Assembly (NCBI RefSeq): GCF_018069565.1
Contig: NZ_JAGPNL010000001.1
Coordinates: forward strand, 1,054,001-1,118,000
DNA length: 64,000 nt
DNA from: Streptomyces tagetis
GTDB lineage: Bacteria > Actinomycetota > Actinomycetes > Streptomycetales > Streptomycetaceae
Direction of reading: 5' to 3'
Made by a program: the position numbers and the translations under genes. Below are positions 22,376-32,198 of this stretch, one piece after another. Below the pieces are notes generated by a model. The model was not told the origin of the DNA and ran no database searches. It was given only the letters and a program-made list of their open reading frames with translations. Numbering within the stretch: position 1 is the stretch's first letter; each line of letters starts with the position of its first letter.

Positions 22376-23458
22376 ATGGCTGCCGAGTACGCGACCTTCG
22401 GCCTCGCCCCGGCGACCCGGGCCGGAGGGGTCCTCGCCGGCGGTGACCACCAGGCGCACCGCGACTTCACCGACTTCCTCGTCGACGGGGACCCCCTCCT
22501 GCACCGCCTCGCCGACCTCGACGCGGTCTCCCCGCTGGCCGCCGACGTCCCGCCCGCGATCTTCACCGAGCAGGTGCGCGCCCTGCTCCTGGAGACCCCC
22601 GCACCCCTGCCCGGCGGCCGGTACGTCCTCTACGGCTGCCCCGAGTGCGAGGACCTGGCCTGCGGCGCCGTCACCGCCGTGATCCTGCGCGAGGGGGACG
22701 ACGTCATCTGGCGCGACTTCGCCTGGCAGACCTCCCCGCACGCCGACCTCGACCGCGACGGCTACCACGGCATCGGCCCCTACCGCTTCTCCGGCGCCGA
22801 GTACCGCACCGCCCTCACCGCCCTGCTCGACGGCGCCGGGCGCCCCCGCCGCCGGGTGCTGCTGATCGGCCCCCGCGTCGCCCTGGTCGCCCGGCTGGCC
22901 GCCGCGCTGCGCACCACCGGCATCGGCGCCGACACCGCCCCCGACACCGACGCCGTCCCCGCCGGGGAACTGCGCGCCTACGGCGCCGTCGCCTTCGCCC
23001 CCACCGTCCCCGAGGCCGAACGGGCCGCCGTGCGCGCCGCGTTCGCGCGGGCCGGGGCCGAGACCGCCTTCGTCGAGGACCTGCCCCCCGTCGTCCCGCT
23101 GCTCGTCGCCCGCGTCGAACACGCCCTGCGGCGCGGCCCCGCCGAGCGGCACCGGCTGGTCCGGCTCTCGGCCACCGGCACCACCGCCGAGATCGAGGTC
23201 GCCTCCCCCTGCCGGGTCCGGCTCACCGCGTACCGCCTCGACAGGCTGCGCCGCACCCGCGTGAGCGAGGTCTTCGACGGCCTCCTCACCACCGGCGCCC
23301 ACCGCCTCGACCTGCCCCCGGAAACGGTCCGCGGACGCTCCTACCTGGTCGCCCGCACCCCGGACGCCGTCCTGGTCGCACCGGTGGAGCACCCGGCGGA
23401 GCGGGCCGGGAGCCGGGGCCGGACGCACGGGCCGCCGAGGCTAGGATCGGGGCCCTGA
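22376..23458 (+). CDS. Conserved actinobacterial protein of unknown function, overlapping the ABC-F gene
   Basis: 360 residues from ATG 22376. I do not recognise a domain. The first half contains a CPECEDLACGAVTAVI segment with three closely spaced cysteines, possibly a metal or redox site, followed by ILREGDDVIWRDFAWQTS. The middle holds a Rossmann-like VLLIGPRVALVARLAAAL stretch and a receiver-like alternation. The C-terminal 100 residues are beta-rich and Arg-rich, ending in a disordered tail. There is no signal peptide. Its TGA overlaps the next ATG (TGATG), so the two genes are translationally coupled; a link to translation or antibiotic protection is a guess from context only. Confidence 0.8.
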   Translation: MAAEYATFGLAPATRAGGVLAGGDHQAHRDFTDFLVDGDPLLHRLADLDAVSPLAADVPPAIFTEQVRALLLETPAPLPGGRYVLYGCPECEDLACGAVTAVILREGDDVIWRDFAWQTSPHADLDRDGYHGIGPYRFSGAEYRTALTALLDGAGRPRRRVLLIGPRVALVARLAAALRTTGIGADTAPDTDAVPAGELRAYGAVAFAPTVPEAERAAVRAAFARAGAETAFVEDLPPVVPLLVARVEHALRRGPAERHRLVRLSATGTTAEIEVASPCRVRLTAYRLDRLRRTRVSEVFDGLLTTGAHRLDLPPETVRGRSYLVARTPDAVLVAPVEHPAERAGSRGRTHGPPRLGSGP

Positions 23459-25101
23459 TGACTGCCACCCTCGTCGCCAAGAACCTCGCCGCCGGACACG
23501 GTGACCGCTCCCTGTTCGCCGGGCTCGACCTCGTCGTCGCGCCCGGCGACGTCATCGGCCTGGTCGGGGCCAACGGCGCGGGCAAGTCCACCCTGCTGCG
23601 CCTGCTCGCCGGTCTGACCGCCCCCGAGGAGGGCGAGGTGCGCCTCTCCCCGCCCGGCGCCACCGTCGGCCACCTGCCGCAGGAGCCCGAGCGGCGGCCC
23701 GGCGAGTCCGTCCGCGCCTTCCTCGCCCGCCGCACCGGCGTCAGCGCCGCCCAGCACGCCATGGACGAGGCCACCCAGGCACTGGTCGACGGGGCCCCCG
23801 GCGCCGACGACGCCTACGCGGGCGCCCTGGAGCGCTGGCTCGCCCTCGGCGGCGCCGACCTCGACGAACGCGCCGAGGAGACCGCCCAGGGCCTCGGCCT
23901 CGCGGTGGACCTGGACCAGCCGATGACCTCCCTCTCCGGCGGCCAGGCCGCCCGCGCCGGGCTCGCCTCCCTCCTGCTCTCCCGGTACGACGTCTTCCTG
24001 CTCGACGAGCCCACCAACGACCTCGACCTGGACGGACTGGAGAAGCTGGAGCGCTTCGTGCGCGGACTGCGCGCCGGCACCGTCCTGGTCAGCCACGACC
24101 GCGAGTTCCTCACCCGCACCGTCACCAAGGTCCTCGAACTCGACCTGGCCCAGCGGCAGATCAACCTCTACGGCGGCGGCTACACGGCCTACCTGGAGGA
24201 GCGCGAGGTCGCCCGCCGGCACGCCCGCGACGAGTACGAGGAGTACGCGGGCAAGCGCTCCCAGCTCCAGGACCGCGCCCGCGTCCAGCGCTCCTGGATG
24301 GACAAGGGCGTCAAGAACGCCCGGCGCAAGGCCGGGGACAACGACAAGATCGGGCGCAAGTTCCGCAGCGAGGCCAGCGAGAAGCAGGCCGCCAAGGCCC
24401 GCCAGACCGAACGGCTGCTGGAGCGCCTGGAGGTCGTGGAGGAGCCGCGCAAGGAGTGGGAGCTGCGCATGGAGATCGCCTCCGCGCCCCGCTCCGGCGC
24501 CGTCGTCGCCACCCTGCGCGACGCCGAGGTCCGGCGCGGCGGCTTCACCCTCGGCCCGGTCTCCCTCCAGATCGACTGGGCGGACCGGGTGGCGGTCACC
24601 GGGGCCAACGGCGCGGGCAAGTCCACCCTGCTCGCCGCGCTGCTCGGCCGCGTCCCGCTCGACGCCGGGCACGGGGCGCTCGGCTCCGGCGTGCTGAGCG
24701 GCGAGGTCGACCAGGCCCGCCGCCTGTTCCACGGCACCGAGACCCTGCTCGACGCCTTCCAGGCGGCCACCCCGGACACCGAACCGGCCGAGGTCCGCAC
24801 CCTGCTCGCCAAGTTCGGCCTCGGCGCGGACCACGTCCTGCGCCCGGCGTCCACGCTCTCCCCGGGCGAACGCACCCGGGCGGCCCTCGCCCTCCTCCAG
24901 GGCCGGGGCGTCAACCTGCTGGTCCTGGACGAGCCCACCAACCACCTCGACCTGCCCGCCATCGAGCAACTGGAGGCGGCCCTCGACTCCTACGAGGGCA
25001 CCCTGCTCCTGGTCACCCACGACCGGCGGATGCTGGACGCGGTGCGCGTGACCCGGCGCCTGGAGGTGGCCGACGGCAAGGTGACGGAACACCCGTCCTG
25101 A
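23458..25101 (+). CDS. ABC-F family ATPase (ribosome-associated)
   Basis: 547 residues from ATG 23458. Two ABC domains without membrane segments: Walker A GANGAGKST twice, signatures LSGGQ and LSPGE, Walker B LLDEPTNDLDLD and LVLDEPTNHLDLP. The linker between them (about 240-340) is charged and helical (RRHARDEYEEYAGKRSQ, then DKGVKNARRKAGDNDKIGRKF), as in ABC-F proteins that reach into the ribosomal E and P sites. Family members act in translation or antibiotic resistance. It is not tied to a biosynthetic cluster here, so a housekeeping or intrinsic-resistance role is likely. It is coupled to the upstream unknown gene. Confidence 0.93.
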   Translation: MTATLVAKNLAAGHGDRSLFAGLDLVVAPGDVIGLVGANGAGKSTLLRLLAGLTAPEEGEVRLSPPGATVGHLPQEPERRPGESVRAFLARRTGVSAAQHAMDEATQALVDGAPGADDAYAGALERWLALGGADLDERAEETAQGLGLAVDLDQPMTSLSGGQAARAGLASLLLSRYDVFLLDEPTNDLDLDGLEKLERFVRGLRAGTVLVSHDREFLTRTVTKVLELDLAQRQINLYGGGYTAYLEEREVARRHARDEYEEYAGKRSQLQDRARVQRSWMDKGVKNARRKAGDNDKIGRKFRSEASEKQAAKARQTERLLERLEVVEEPRKEWELRMEIASAPRSGAVVATLRDAEVRRGGFTLGPVSLQIDWADRVAVTGANGAGKSTLLAALLGRVPLDAGHGALGSGVLSGEVDQARRLFHGTETLLDAFQAATPDTEPAEVRTLLAKFGLGADHVLRPASTLSPGERTRAALALLQGRGVNLLVLDEPTNHLDLPAIEQLEAALDSYEGTLLLVTHDRRMLDAVRVTRRLEVADGKVTEHPS

Positions 25102-25110
25102 ACGCGGAGC

Positions 25111-25142
25111 GCCGGGCACCCCCGAGACCGGGGGCACCCGGC
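25111..25142. terminator. Hairpin terminator between ABC-F and tex
   Basis: GCCGGGCACCCCC pairs with GGGGGCACCCGGC across a six-base loop, with a two-base internal mismatch. It lies between two convergent genes. Confidence 0.65.
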
Positions 25143-25162
25143 GCGCGGCCGGCATCCGGGAA

Positions 25163-27514
25163 CTAGGCCAGACCGGCCCGGCGCAGCGCGTCGGCCATCG
25201 CGCCGCTCGCGGGCGGCGCGGACGGACGGCCGCCCTTGCCGCCGCCGGACCGGCCCTGCTGCTGCCGCTGGCGCGGCGGACGGCCGTCCCGCTGCTGCCG
25301 GCCCTGGCCCTGCCGCTGTTCCTGCGGGGCCGTGGCCTCGTTGTCCAGGCGGAGCGTCAGCGAGATCCGCTTGCGCGGGATGTCGATGTCGAGGACCTTC
25401 ACCTTCACGATGTCGCCGGGCTTGACCACGTCCCGGGGGTCCTTCACGAAGGTCTTCGACATCGCGGACACGTGCACCAGACCGTCCTGGTGCACCCCGA
25501 CGTCCACGAACGCGCCGAAGGCCGCCACATTGGTGACGACGCCCTCCAGCACCATCCCGGACTCCAGGTCGGAGATCTTCTCCACGCCCTCCTTGAAGGC
25601 GGCCGTCCTGAAGGCGGGCCGCGGGTCGCGCCCCGGCTTCTCCAGCTCCCGCAGGATGTCGGTGACGGTCGGCAGGCCGAAGGTCTCGTCGACGAAGTCG
25701 GCGGGCCGCATCGACCGCAGCACCGCCGTGTCGCCGATGAGCGCGGCCACCTCCCGCCCGGCGGTCTTCACCATCCGGCGCACCACCGGGTACGCCTCGG
25801 GGTGCACGCTGGAGGCGTCCAGCGGATCGCTGCCGCCCCGGATGCGCAGGAAGCCCGCGCACTGCTCGTACGCCTTCGGGCCGAGCCGCGAGACCTTCTT
25901 CAGCTCGGTCCGGGAGGTGAACGGCCCGTTGGCGTCGCGGTGGGCGACGATGTTCTCGGCGAGCCCGGAGGAGATGCCGGAGACCCGGGCGAGCAGTGGC
26001 GCCGACGCGGTGTTGACGTCCACGCCCACGCCGTTCACACAGTCCTCCACCACCGCGTCCAGCGAGCGCGACAGCTTCACCTCCGACAGGTCGTGCTGGT
26101 ACTGGCCGACGCCGATCGACTTCGGGTCGATCTTCACCAGCTCGGCCAGCGGGTCCTGGAGCCGGCGCGCGATCGAGACCGCGCCGCGCAGCGACACGTC
26201 CAGCTCGGGCAGCTCCTGGGAGGCGAAGGCGGAGGCCGAGTAGACGGAGGCACCCGCCTCGGAGACCATCACCTTGGTCAGCTTCAGCTCCGGGTGCCGG
26301 GTGATGAGGTCCCCGGCGAGCCGGTCGGTCTCGCGGGAGGCGGTGCCGTTGCCGATCGCCACCAGGTCGACGGCGTGCTGCCTGGCCAGCCCGGCCAGCT
26401 TGGCGACCGACTCGTCCCAGCGGTTGGCCGGGACGTGCGGGTGGATCACGTCCGTGGCGACGACCTTGCCGGTCGCGTCGACCACGGCGACCTTCACGCC
26501 GGTACGGAAACCGGGGTCGAGGCCGAGCGTGGCGCGGGTGCCCGCCGGGGCGGCCAGCAGCAGATCGCGCAGGTTGGCGGCGAAGACGTTCACCGCCTCG
26601 TCCTCGGCGGCGGTGCGCAGCCGCAGCCGCAGGTCGATGCCGAGGTGCACCAGGAGGCGGGTGCGCCAGGCCCAGCGGACCGTGTCCGTCAGCCACTTGT
26701 CGCCCGGCCGGCCCCGGTCGGCGATGCCGAACCGGCTCGCCACGATCCCCTCGTACGAGGACGGGCCGTCGGTGGGCTCCTCCGGCTCCAGGACGAGGTC
26801 GAGGACGTCCTCCTTCTCGCCGCGCAGCATGGCGAGGACCCGGTGCGAGGGCAGCGCGGTGAACGGCTCGGAGAAGTCGAAGTAGTCGGCGAACTTGGCG
26901 CCGGCCTCCTCCTTGCCCTCCTTCACCTTGGCGGTGAGCCGGCCGCGCGTCCACATCCGCTCGCGCAGCTCGCCGATGAGGTCGGCGTCCTCCGAGAACT
27001 TCTCGGTGAGGATGGACCGGGCGCCGTCCAGCGCCGCCTGCGCGTCGGCCACGCCCTTGTCCGCGTCGACGAAGGCGGCTGCCGCGGCGAGCGGGTCGGT
27101 GCCCGGGTCGCCGAGCAGCGCCTCGGCCAGCGGCGCGAGGCCGGCCTCGCGCGCGATCTGCGCCTTGGTGCGCCGCTTGGGCTTGAAGGGCAGGTAGATG
27201 TCCTCCAGGCGGGCCTTGGTCTCGGCCGCGCGGATGCGGGCCTCCAGCTCCTCGGTGAGCTTGCCCTGCTCACGCACCGAGTCGAGGATCGCCGCCCGAC
27301 GGTCCTCCAGTTCCCGCAGATAGCGCAACCGCTCCTCGAGGACGCGAAGCTGCGCGTCGTCGAGCATCTCGGTCGCCTCCTTGCGGTAGCGGGCGATGAA
27401 GGGCACCGTCGAGCCGCCGTCCAGCAGCTCCACGGCGGCCGTCACCTGCCGCTCCCGTACGCCGAGCTCCTCGGCGATCCTGCCTTCGATGGACCCTGGG
27501 AGGGGTGTCGTCAC
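25163..27514 (-). CDS. tex: Tex-family RNA-binding transcription accessory protein
   Basis: 783 residues from GTG 27514, the family-like start ([18 protein letters not shown]); a GTG seven codons upstream is possible. Order of domains: N-terminal helical region ([31 protein letters not shown]), YqgF-like RNase H-fold region ([17 protein letters not shown]), helix-hairpin-helix pair ([15 protein letters not shown] and [18 protein letters not shown]), and a C-terminal S1 RNA-binding domain (about 650-720). Tex binds RNA and RNA polymerase and affects transcript processing. The last 60 residues form a Gln/Arg/Gly-rich tail. It is a single gene, convergent with the ABC-F gene. Confidence 0.95.
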   Translation of the reverse strand: MTTPLPGSIEGRIAEELGVRERQVTAAVELLDGGSTVPFIARYRKEATEMLDDAQLRVLEERLRYLRELEDRRAAILDSVREQGKLTEELEARIRAAETKARLEDIYLPFKPKRRTKAQIAREAGLAPLAEALLGDPGTDPLAAAAAFVDADKGVADAQAALDGARSILTEKFSEDADLIGELRERMWTRGRLTAKVKEGKEEAGAKFADYFDFSEPFTALPSHRVLAMLRGEKEDVLDLVLEPEEPTDGPSSYEGIVASRFGIADRGRPGDKWLTDTVRWAWRTRLLVHLGIDLRLRLRTAAEDEAVNVFAANLRDLLLAAPAGTRATLGLDPGFRTGVKVAVVDATGKVVATDVIHPHVPANRWDESVAKLAGLARQHAVDLVAIGNGTASRETDRLAGDLITRHPELKLTKVMVSEAGASVYSASAFASQELPELDVSLRGAVSIARRLQDPLAELVKIDPKSIGVGQYQHDLSEVKLSRSLDAVVEDCVNGVGVDVNTASAPLLARVSGISSGLAENIVAHRDANGPFTSRTELKKVSRLGPKAYEQCAGFLRIRGGSDPLDASSVHPEAYPVVRRMVKTAGREVAALIGDTAVLRSMRPADFVDETFGLPTVTDILRELEKPGRDPRPAFRTAAFKEGVEKISDLESGMVLEGVVTNVAAFGAFVDVGVHQDGLVHVSAMSKTFVKDPRDVVKPGDIVKVKVLDIDIPRKRISLTLRLDNEATAPQEQRQGQGRQQRDGRPPRQRQQQGRSGGGKGGRPSAPPASGAMADALRRAGLA

Positions 27515-27752
27515 GATCCCGTACCGCCTTCTCACTGAGGTTGCGCGGCAATTGTGGCAGGTGGAGGCGGCACTCGCGGACCAGGGCGCGAGGCGTGCCG
27601 CCCCGGGAGCCCGCCCCGGAGGACCCCGCGAAGCCGGTCGGGGCCCGGTGGACCGGGGGCGTTCCGGGGGCGTTCCGGGGGCGTCGGGCGGCGCGCGGGG
27701 CGGGCGCCGGCACGGGCGTGGCGGACCCCGTGCCGGTCACCCGGCGCGCGGG

Positions 27753-28622
27753 TCAGCCCCTGCCGAACACGCTCGCCGGGTAGGCGCCCGCGGCGAGGGC
27801 GGCCCGCGCGAACCCGGTCCCCAGCTCCGTCAGCCGGGCCACGCCCTCGGCGCCGAGGCGCGCGTAGGGGCCCGCGTCCAGCCGGTCCGTCTCCGCCTCG
27901 ATCTCCGCGCGCAGCGCGGTGCCCCGCTCGGTCAGCTCCCCGGTGTCGTCGAGCAGCCCGCGCTCGCGCAGCCGGAGCGCCGCCGCGTCCCAGTGCTCCC
28001 GGGTCCAGCTCCGGGTGGTCAGGAGCCAGTCCCGGTTCATGCCCCGGCCGGTGGCGGTGTGCGTCACCAGCGCCTCGGGCCCGTCCAGCTCCGCGGCGAG
28101 CAGCGCGGCCACGTGCCCGTCGCCGCGGTGCTCGCGCAGCAGGGTCGCCGCGTGCCAGTAGGCCAGGTGCGGGGCGTCGGGCACGGGCAGGTCGGCGTGG
28201 GCCGCGTACAGCGGGCGGGCACCGCGCGAGCAGCCCTCGGTGGCCCGCAGCGCCAGTTCGGCCGCCTCGGCCATCTCCGGGGAGGCCACGGTCTCTTCGC
28301 CCAGTTGGCGGCGCAGGGTCGCGTCGACGGCGCGCAGGCGGGCGGCGAGGGCCTGCTCGGGGGAGACGGTCTCCCACAGCGCGGGCAGGTGCCGGGCGAC
28401 CAGCTCGTGCCGGTAGTTGTAGAAGGCCGCCGTCACCGGACCGGCGCCGACCCGTCCGAGCGCGGCGGCACGGGCCGCGAAGTTCACGGCGCGCGGATCG
28501 CGCACGCCGAGCGCGGCGAGTTCCCGGTCCAGGTCGGGGGAGAAGAAGTGCGTCGAGTGCAGCGTGTTCAGCGCGTTGTGGCAACGGCGCGCGGCACGCG
28601 CTTCCAGGGCGGCAGACGTCAT
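27753..28622 (-). CDS. SCO6745-family protein
   Basis: 289 residues from ATG 28622. It matches the actinobacterial family named after S. coelicolor SCO6745: ARRCHNALNTLHSTHFFSPDLDRELAALGV at the N-terminus, VTAAFYNYRHELVARHLPALWETVSPE, WHAATLLREHRGDGHVAALL, and a C-terminal winged-helix-like part (WDAAALRLRERGLLDDTGELTERG). The C-terminal half resembles a MarR-type fold. Function is unknown; there is no signal peptide. The neighbouring enoyl-CoA hydratase gene is in the same direction, 107 bp upstream. Confidence 0.85.
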   Translation of the reverse strand: MTSAALEARAARRCHNALNTLHSTHFFSPDLDRELAALGVRDPRAVNFAARAAALGRVGAGPVTAAFYNYRHELVARHLPALWETVSPEQALAARLRAVDATLRRQLGEETVASPEMAEAAELALRATEGCSRGARPLYAAHADLPVPDAPHLAYWHAATLLREHRGDGHVAALLAAELDGPEALVTHTATGRGMNRDWLLTTRSWTREHWDAAALRLRERGLLDDTGELTERGTALRAEIEAETDRLDAGPYARLGAEGVARLTELGTGFARAALAAGAYPASVFGRG

Positions 28623-28728
28623 GCCGGGGACGTTACCAACCGCTCAGTACGTCCTCCAGGGGGAGGGGGCGTCGCCCCCGCCACGTCCTTGGGGGGTACG
28701 GAGCCTTTCCCCCCGGCCGCCGGGCCGG

Positions 28729-29484
28729 TCACTCGGGGGCGGGCACGCTCCAGCCGAAGCGCGGGGCCCGGCGTTCCAGGAAGGCGGCGACGCCCTCGGC
28801 CGTCTCGCCGCAGGCGAGGGCCTGCCGCGTCCAGTACGCCTCCCGGCCGTCCAGGCCCGCCGTGAACTCCTTCGCCGCGGCCTGCGTGAGCTGCGACCGG
28901 GAGACCAGCGTGCGGGCGAACGCGTCCACCCGCGCGGCCAGTTCGCCCCGCGGCAGCACCTCGTCGACCAGGCCGGTGCGCAGCGCCCGCCCCGCGTCGA
29001 TCAACTCGCCGGAGAACAGGAGGTACTTGGCGGTGGCGGGGCCCACCAGGGAGACCAGCCGCCGGGTCGCGGAGGCCGGGTAGACCACGCCGAGCTTCGC
29101 CGGGGTCACGCCGAACAGCGCGCCCTCCTCGGCGAAGCGCAGATCGCAGGCGGCGGCCAGTTGCGCACCGCCGCCCACGCAGTGCCCGCGGACCGCCGCC
29201 AGCGTCGGCTTGGGGAAGGCGGCGAGGGCCTCCTCGGCGCGCACGGAGAGGCGCCGCGCCTCCTCGGCGCCGTCGCGCAGGGTCGTGATGTCGGCCCCGG
29301 CGCAGAAGGTGGCGCCCTCCCCGGTGAGCACCAGGGCGCGTACGCCGGGGTCCGCCGCCAGCGCGGCGAGCAGGACGGGCAGCTCCCGCCACATCCGCGT
29401 CGTCATGGCGTTGCGCCGGGCCGGATGACTGACGACGACGGTGGCGACCGAGTCGTCGACCCGGTGCCTCAGCTCGGGCTCCAT
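28729..29484 (-). CDS. Enoyl-CoA hydratase/isomerase family protein
   Basis: 251 residues from ATG 29484. Crotonase fold: SHPARRNAMTTRMWRELP, oxyanion-hole segments FCAGADITTL and VRGHCVGGGAQLAAACDLRFA, then LGVVYPASATRRLVSLVG and AYWTRQALACGET near the C-terminus. In the usual place of the second catalytic Glu of true hydratases the segment reads KLGVVYPAS, without an obvious acid, so an isomerase or other crotonase activity is possible. Length is normal. The substrate is not predictable. Confidence 0.88.
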   Translation of the reverse strand: MEPELRHRVDDSVATVVVSHPARRNAMTTRMWRELPVLLAALAADPGVRALVLTGEGATFCAGADITTLRDGAEEARRLSVRAEEALAAFPKPTLAAVRGHCVGGGAQLAAACDLRFAEEGALFGVTPAKLGVVYPASATRRLVSLVGPATAKYLLFSGELIDAGRALRTGLVDEVLPRGELAARVDAFARTLVSRSQLTQAAAKEFTAGLDGREAYWTRQALACGETAEGVAAFLERRAPRFGWSVPAPE

Positions 29485-29726
29485 GCGCGGATGGTATCGA
29501 GCGGCCTCACGGCGGCCCCCGGCGGAGGGCGGGCGCGGGCACCGGGAGCGGGAGAGGGCCGGACCCAAACCCGTACAACCCGAAGAGTTCGCCAAGGCGG
29601 TGCGATGACGACAGGAACAGTCCCATGACTGACCACGTCATACCGTAACGATCAGAATCGCTCGATAATCGCTGACTTCTGTTCAGTCCTCCGGTCGGGA
29701 GGGGCGCGTTACCAACACTTCGGGGT

Positions 29727-30227
29727 GTGGTGACAATCGAGCGCGAGGACGGCGACCTGACGATGGACAACGAGGCGCGGCCACTGCCGTACGAGGGCGT
29801 CTGGCGCTTCACCGCCCCGGCCGTCGACGCCTCGGTCCCGCAGGCCCGGCACGCCGTACGGGACCTGCTGCTGCGCCAGGGCGTGCCGGTCGCCGACGAG
29901 GTGGTGCAGGGGCTGCTCCTGATCGTCTCGGAGCTGGTCACCAACGCCGTCCGGCACGCCGCGGTGCTCTCCCCGATGCTCGCCGTGGAGGTCGCCGTCG
30001 GCGCCGAGTGGGTCCGGGTCTCCGTCGAGGACAGCCACCCCTACCGGCCGACCGCGCTGGAGACCGACCACGGCCGCACCGGCGGACGCGGGCTGCTCCT
30101 GGTGCGGGAGATCACGACGGAGGCGGGCGGCGCGTGCGACGTGGCGCACACGGCGAGCGGCGGCAAGGTGATCTGGGCCGCCCTGCCGCTCAAACCGCTC
30201 CTGCCCCCGCCCGCCCCTTCACTCTGA
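29727..30227 (+). CDS. ATP-binding anti-sigma-like protein (HATPase_c fold)
   Basis: 166 residues from GTG 29727; GTG 29730 and ATG 29763 are alternatives, and the conserved domain begins after the last of these. It is a single GHKL ATPase domain of the RsbW/SpoIIAB-like type common in Streptomyces: VSELVTNAVRHA (N box), a VEDSHPYRP strand and GRTGGRGLLLV (G box). Such proteins bind ATP and often hold sigma or anti-anti-sigma partners; most Streptomyces members have no known target. A 240-bp AT-richer upstream region contains its promoter. A degenerate repeat begins at its stop codon. Confidence 0.85.
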   Translation: MVTIEREDGDLTMDNEARPLPYEGVWRFTAPAVDASVPQARHAVRDLLLRQGVPVADEVVQGLLLIVSELVTNAVRHAAVLSPMLAVEVAVGAEWVRVSVEDSHPYRPTALETDHGRTGGRGLLLVREITTEAGGACDVAHTASGGKVIWAALPLKPLLPPPAPSL

Positions 30228-30316
30228 ACGGACCGCCTCGCCCGACCTGAAAGGACCGCTCCACTCCGAACGGACGCCGTCCTGACGGACCGCCTCGTCC
30301 TGAACGGACGCCGCCC
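30223..30316. repeat. Degenerate tandem repeats between convergent genes
   Basis: About five imperfect units related to CTGAACGGACCGCCTCGTC lie between the small ATPase gene and idi, covering the end of the former. Units vary in length from 16 to 22 bases. No terminator hairpin is clear, so this region may serve instead. Confidence 0.6.
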
Positions 30317-30331
30317 TGGCCGGGCCGTGGC

Positions 30332-30925
30332 TCACCAGCCGGCGGACGGCCCCGTCAGCTCGCGGATCGCGGGCCGGGCCGCGTCCAGCACGGTCCCGAA
30401 CCACACCGAGAAGGTGTCCTTCTCCCGCCGCTCGGCCAGCTCGGCCGGGGTGGCGAAGGCGGTCTCGGCCACCTCCTCCGGATCGGGCCGCGGCTCGGCC
30501 TGCACCAGGCCGACGAAGAGGTGGTTGTACTCCTGCTCGACGAGGCCGGAGGCGGGGTCGGGGTGGTTGTAGCGCACGGTGCCCGCCTCGGCGATCAGCG
30601 TCGGCGAGACCCGCAGCTCCTCGTGGGTGCGCCGGGCCGCGGCGGCGAGGGGACCCTCGTCGGGGTAGGGGTGGCCGCAGCAGGTGTTGGACCAGACCCC
30701 GGGGGAGTGGTACTTGCCCAGCGCCCGCTGCTGGAGCAGCAGCCGGCCCCGCTCGTCGAAGAGGAACACGGAGAAGGCGCGGTGCAGCCGTCCGGGCGGC
30801 TGGTGCGCGGAGAGCTTCTCCGCCGTACCGATCGTCACACCGTTCTCGTCGACCAGTTCCAGCAAAATCGCGTCTGCGGTGCCGTTCGACGAACTGTGCG
30901 TCGCGGTGGCAGGAGTGATCGGCAT
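30332..30925 (-). CDS. idi: Isopentenyl-diphosphate delta-isomerase, type I
   Basis: 197 residues from ATG 30925 (GAAGG six bases upstream; an ATG two codons earlier overlaps the ribosome-binding site). Type I, Nudix-fold IPP isomerase: HRAFSVFLFDERGRLLLQQRA, the active-site cysteine in VWSNTCCGHP, and the Glu in a VEQEYNHLFVG segment, plus RRTHEELRV of the Nudix helix. It interconverts IPP and DMAPP, the prenyl building blocks. It stands alone about 9 kb before the hopanoid operon, which carries dxs and ispG, and probably balances the DMAPP/IPP pool for that pathway and others. Confidence 0.95.
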   Translation of the reverse strand: MPITPATATHSSSNGTADAILLELVDENGVTIGTAEKLSAHQPPGRLHRAFSVFLFDERGRLLLQQRALGKYHSPGVWSNTCCGHPYPDEGPLAAAARRTHEELRVSPTLIAEAGTVRYNHPDPASGLVEQEYNHLFVGLVQAEPRPDPEEVAETAFATPAELAERREKDTFSVWFGTVLDAARPAIRELTGPSAGW

Positions 30926-31265
30926 ACCCATCCTTCGCTTCGGTCCTCGCGCCCCCAGTGTGCCGCACGAAACCGGCACTCTCGGCACTTCCCGGCGTAC
31001 CCGCATGTCCCACGCGGTGGCGCGGGTCACGTCCGTCACCGGTCGGGCGCCGAGGAGGGGCTTGAAGGAAGATCGTGCCCTCCCCGCGCCGCCGGGAACC
31101 GTCCCGGTCCGACCGGCGGAATCCGGACGCGGCCGGAGGGCGGACGGACGCGCCGGGCGGCGCGTTCCACACCGCGCGCCCCCTTCGCCACCGGCACTCC
31201 CGCCGGCCCGCCCCCCGCGCCGGGCACCGCCTCCGCCGAGACGTCCCCGTGCCGGGCGTCCCCCC
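30926..31265. other. Intergenic region between idi and the CDF transporter
   Basis: 340 bases, both flanking genes on the minus strand. A seven-bp inverted repeat with a four-base loop (ACGCGCC-GGGC-GGCGCGT, 31148-31165) may terminate the transporter transcript. The remainder should contain the idi promoter; no gene-like frame was supported. Confidence 0.45.
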
Positions 31266-32198
31266 TCAGTGGCAGAGCCGCGCCTCGTGCTGCGCGTGTC
31301 CGCTCGGCTCCAACTGGAAGGTGCAGTGCTCCACGTCGAAGTGGTCGCCGAGGCAGCCCTGCAACTCGTGCAGCATCTTCTCGTGGCCGATCGCGTTCAG
31401 GGCCTCGCCGCTCACCACCACGTGCGCGGAGAGCACCGGCATCCCGGAGGTGATCGTCCAGGCGTGCAGGTCGTGTACGTCCTCCACGCCGTCCAGCGCC
31501 AGGATGTGCGCCCGCACCTCGGCCATGTCCACGCCCTTCGGCGCCGACTCCAGCAGCACGTCCAGCGTCTCGCGCAGCAGCCGCAGCGTGCGCGGCACGA
31601 TCATCAGGCCGATCACCAGCGAGGCGATCGGGTCGGCGGGCTGCCAGCCGGTGGCGATGATCACCAGCGCCGAGACGATCACGGCGACGGAGCCCAGCGC
31701 GTCGGCGGCGACCTCCAGGAACGCGCCGCGCACGTTGAGGCTCTCCTTCTGCCCCTTCATCAGCAGGGACAGCGAGATCATGTTGGCCACCAGGCCGAAC
31801 GCGCCGAAGGCCACGGTCAGCCCGCCCGCGGTCTCGGCGGGCGTGATGAACCGGTCGATCGCCTCGTACAGCACGTACCCGCCGACCCCGAGCAGCAGCA
31901 GGCAGTTGGCCAGGGCGGCCAGGATCTCGGCGCGGGCGTAGCCGAAGGTGCGCCGGTCGCTCGGGGGCCGGGCGGCGAAGTGGATGGCGAGCAGCGCCAT
32001 CCCCAGTCCCAGGGCGTCGGTCGCCATGTGCGCCGCGTCGGCGACCAGCGCCAGCGAGTCCGCGACCACCCCGCCGACGATCTCGACGACCATGACGCTC
32101 AGCGTGATGCCCAGCGCCACGCGCAGCCGGCCCCGGTGCGCGGCGGTCACCGTGCCGCCGGCCCCGTGGGTGTGTCCGTGATCGTGCCCAGCCCCCAT
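31266..32198 (-). CDS. Cation diffusion facilitator (CDF) metal efflux transporter
   Basis: 310 residues from ATG 32198. A His-rich N-terminus (GHDHGHTHG) precedes six predicted membrane helices. The paired metal-site motifs of CDF zinc exporters are visible: DSLALVADAAHMATDALG in helix 2 and EVAADALGS in helix 5 (HxxxD/DxxxD pattern). The cytoplasmic C-terminal domain (about 205-300) has the DVHDLHAWTITSG segment typical of ZitB/CzcD. It exports Zn2+ or related divalent metals in exchange for protons. The gene is single; a G-tract motif about 40 bp upstream could be a metal-sensor site. Confidence 0.93.
   Translation of the reverse strand: MGAGHDHGHTHGAGGTVTAAHRGRLRVALGITLSVMVVEIVGGVVADSLALVADAAHMATDALGLGMALLAIHFAARPPSDRRTFGYARAEILAALANCLLLLGVGGYVLYEAIDRFITPAETAGGLTVAFGAFGLVANMISLSLLMKGQKESLNVRGAFLEVAADALGSVAVIVSALVIIATGWQPADPIASLVIGLMIVPRTLRLLRETLDVLLESAPKGVDMAEVRAHILALDGVEDVHDLHAWTITSGMPVLSAHVVVSGEALNAIGHEKMLHELQGCLGDHFDVEHCTFQLEPSGHAQHEARLCH

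Noticed and set aside
28665..28679. GGGGGC-GTC-GCCCCC hairpin before the SCO6745-family gene as terminator
   Set aside because: The stem is only six bases with a three-base loop, and such elements are frequent by chance at this GC content.
31036..31227. Minus-strand 63-residue frame between idi and the CDF gene
   Set aside because: Low-complexity Pro/Gly/Arg sequence, no ribosome-binding site and no similarity to a known small family.
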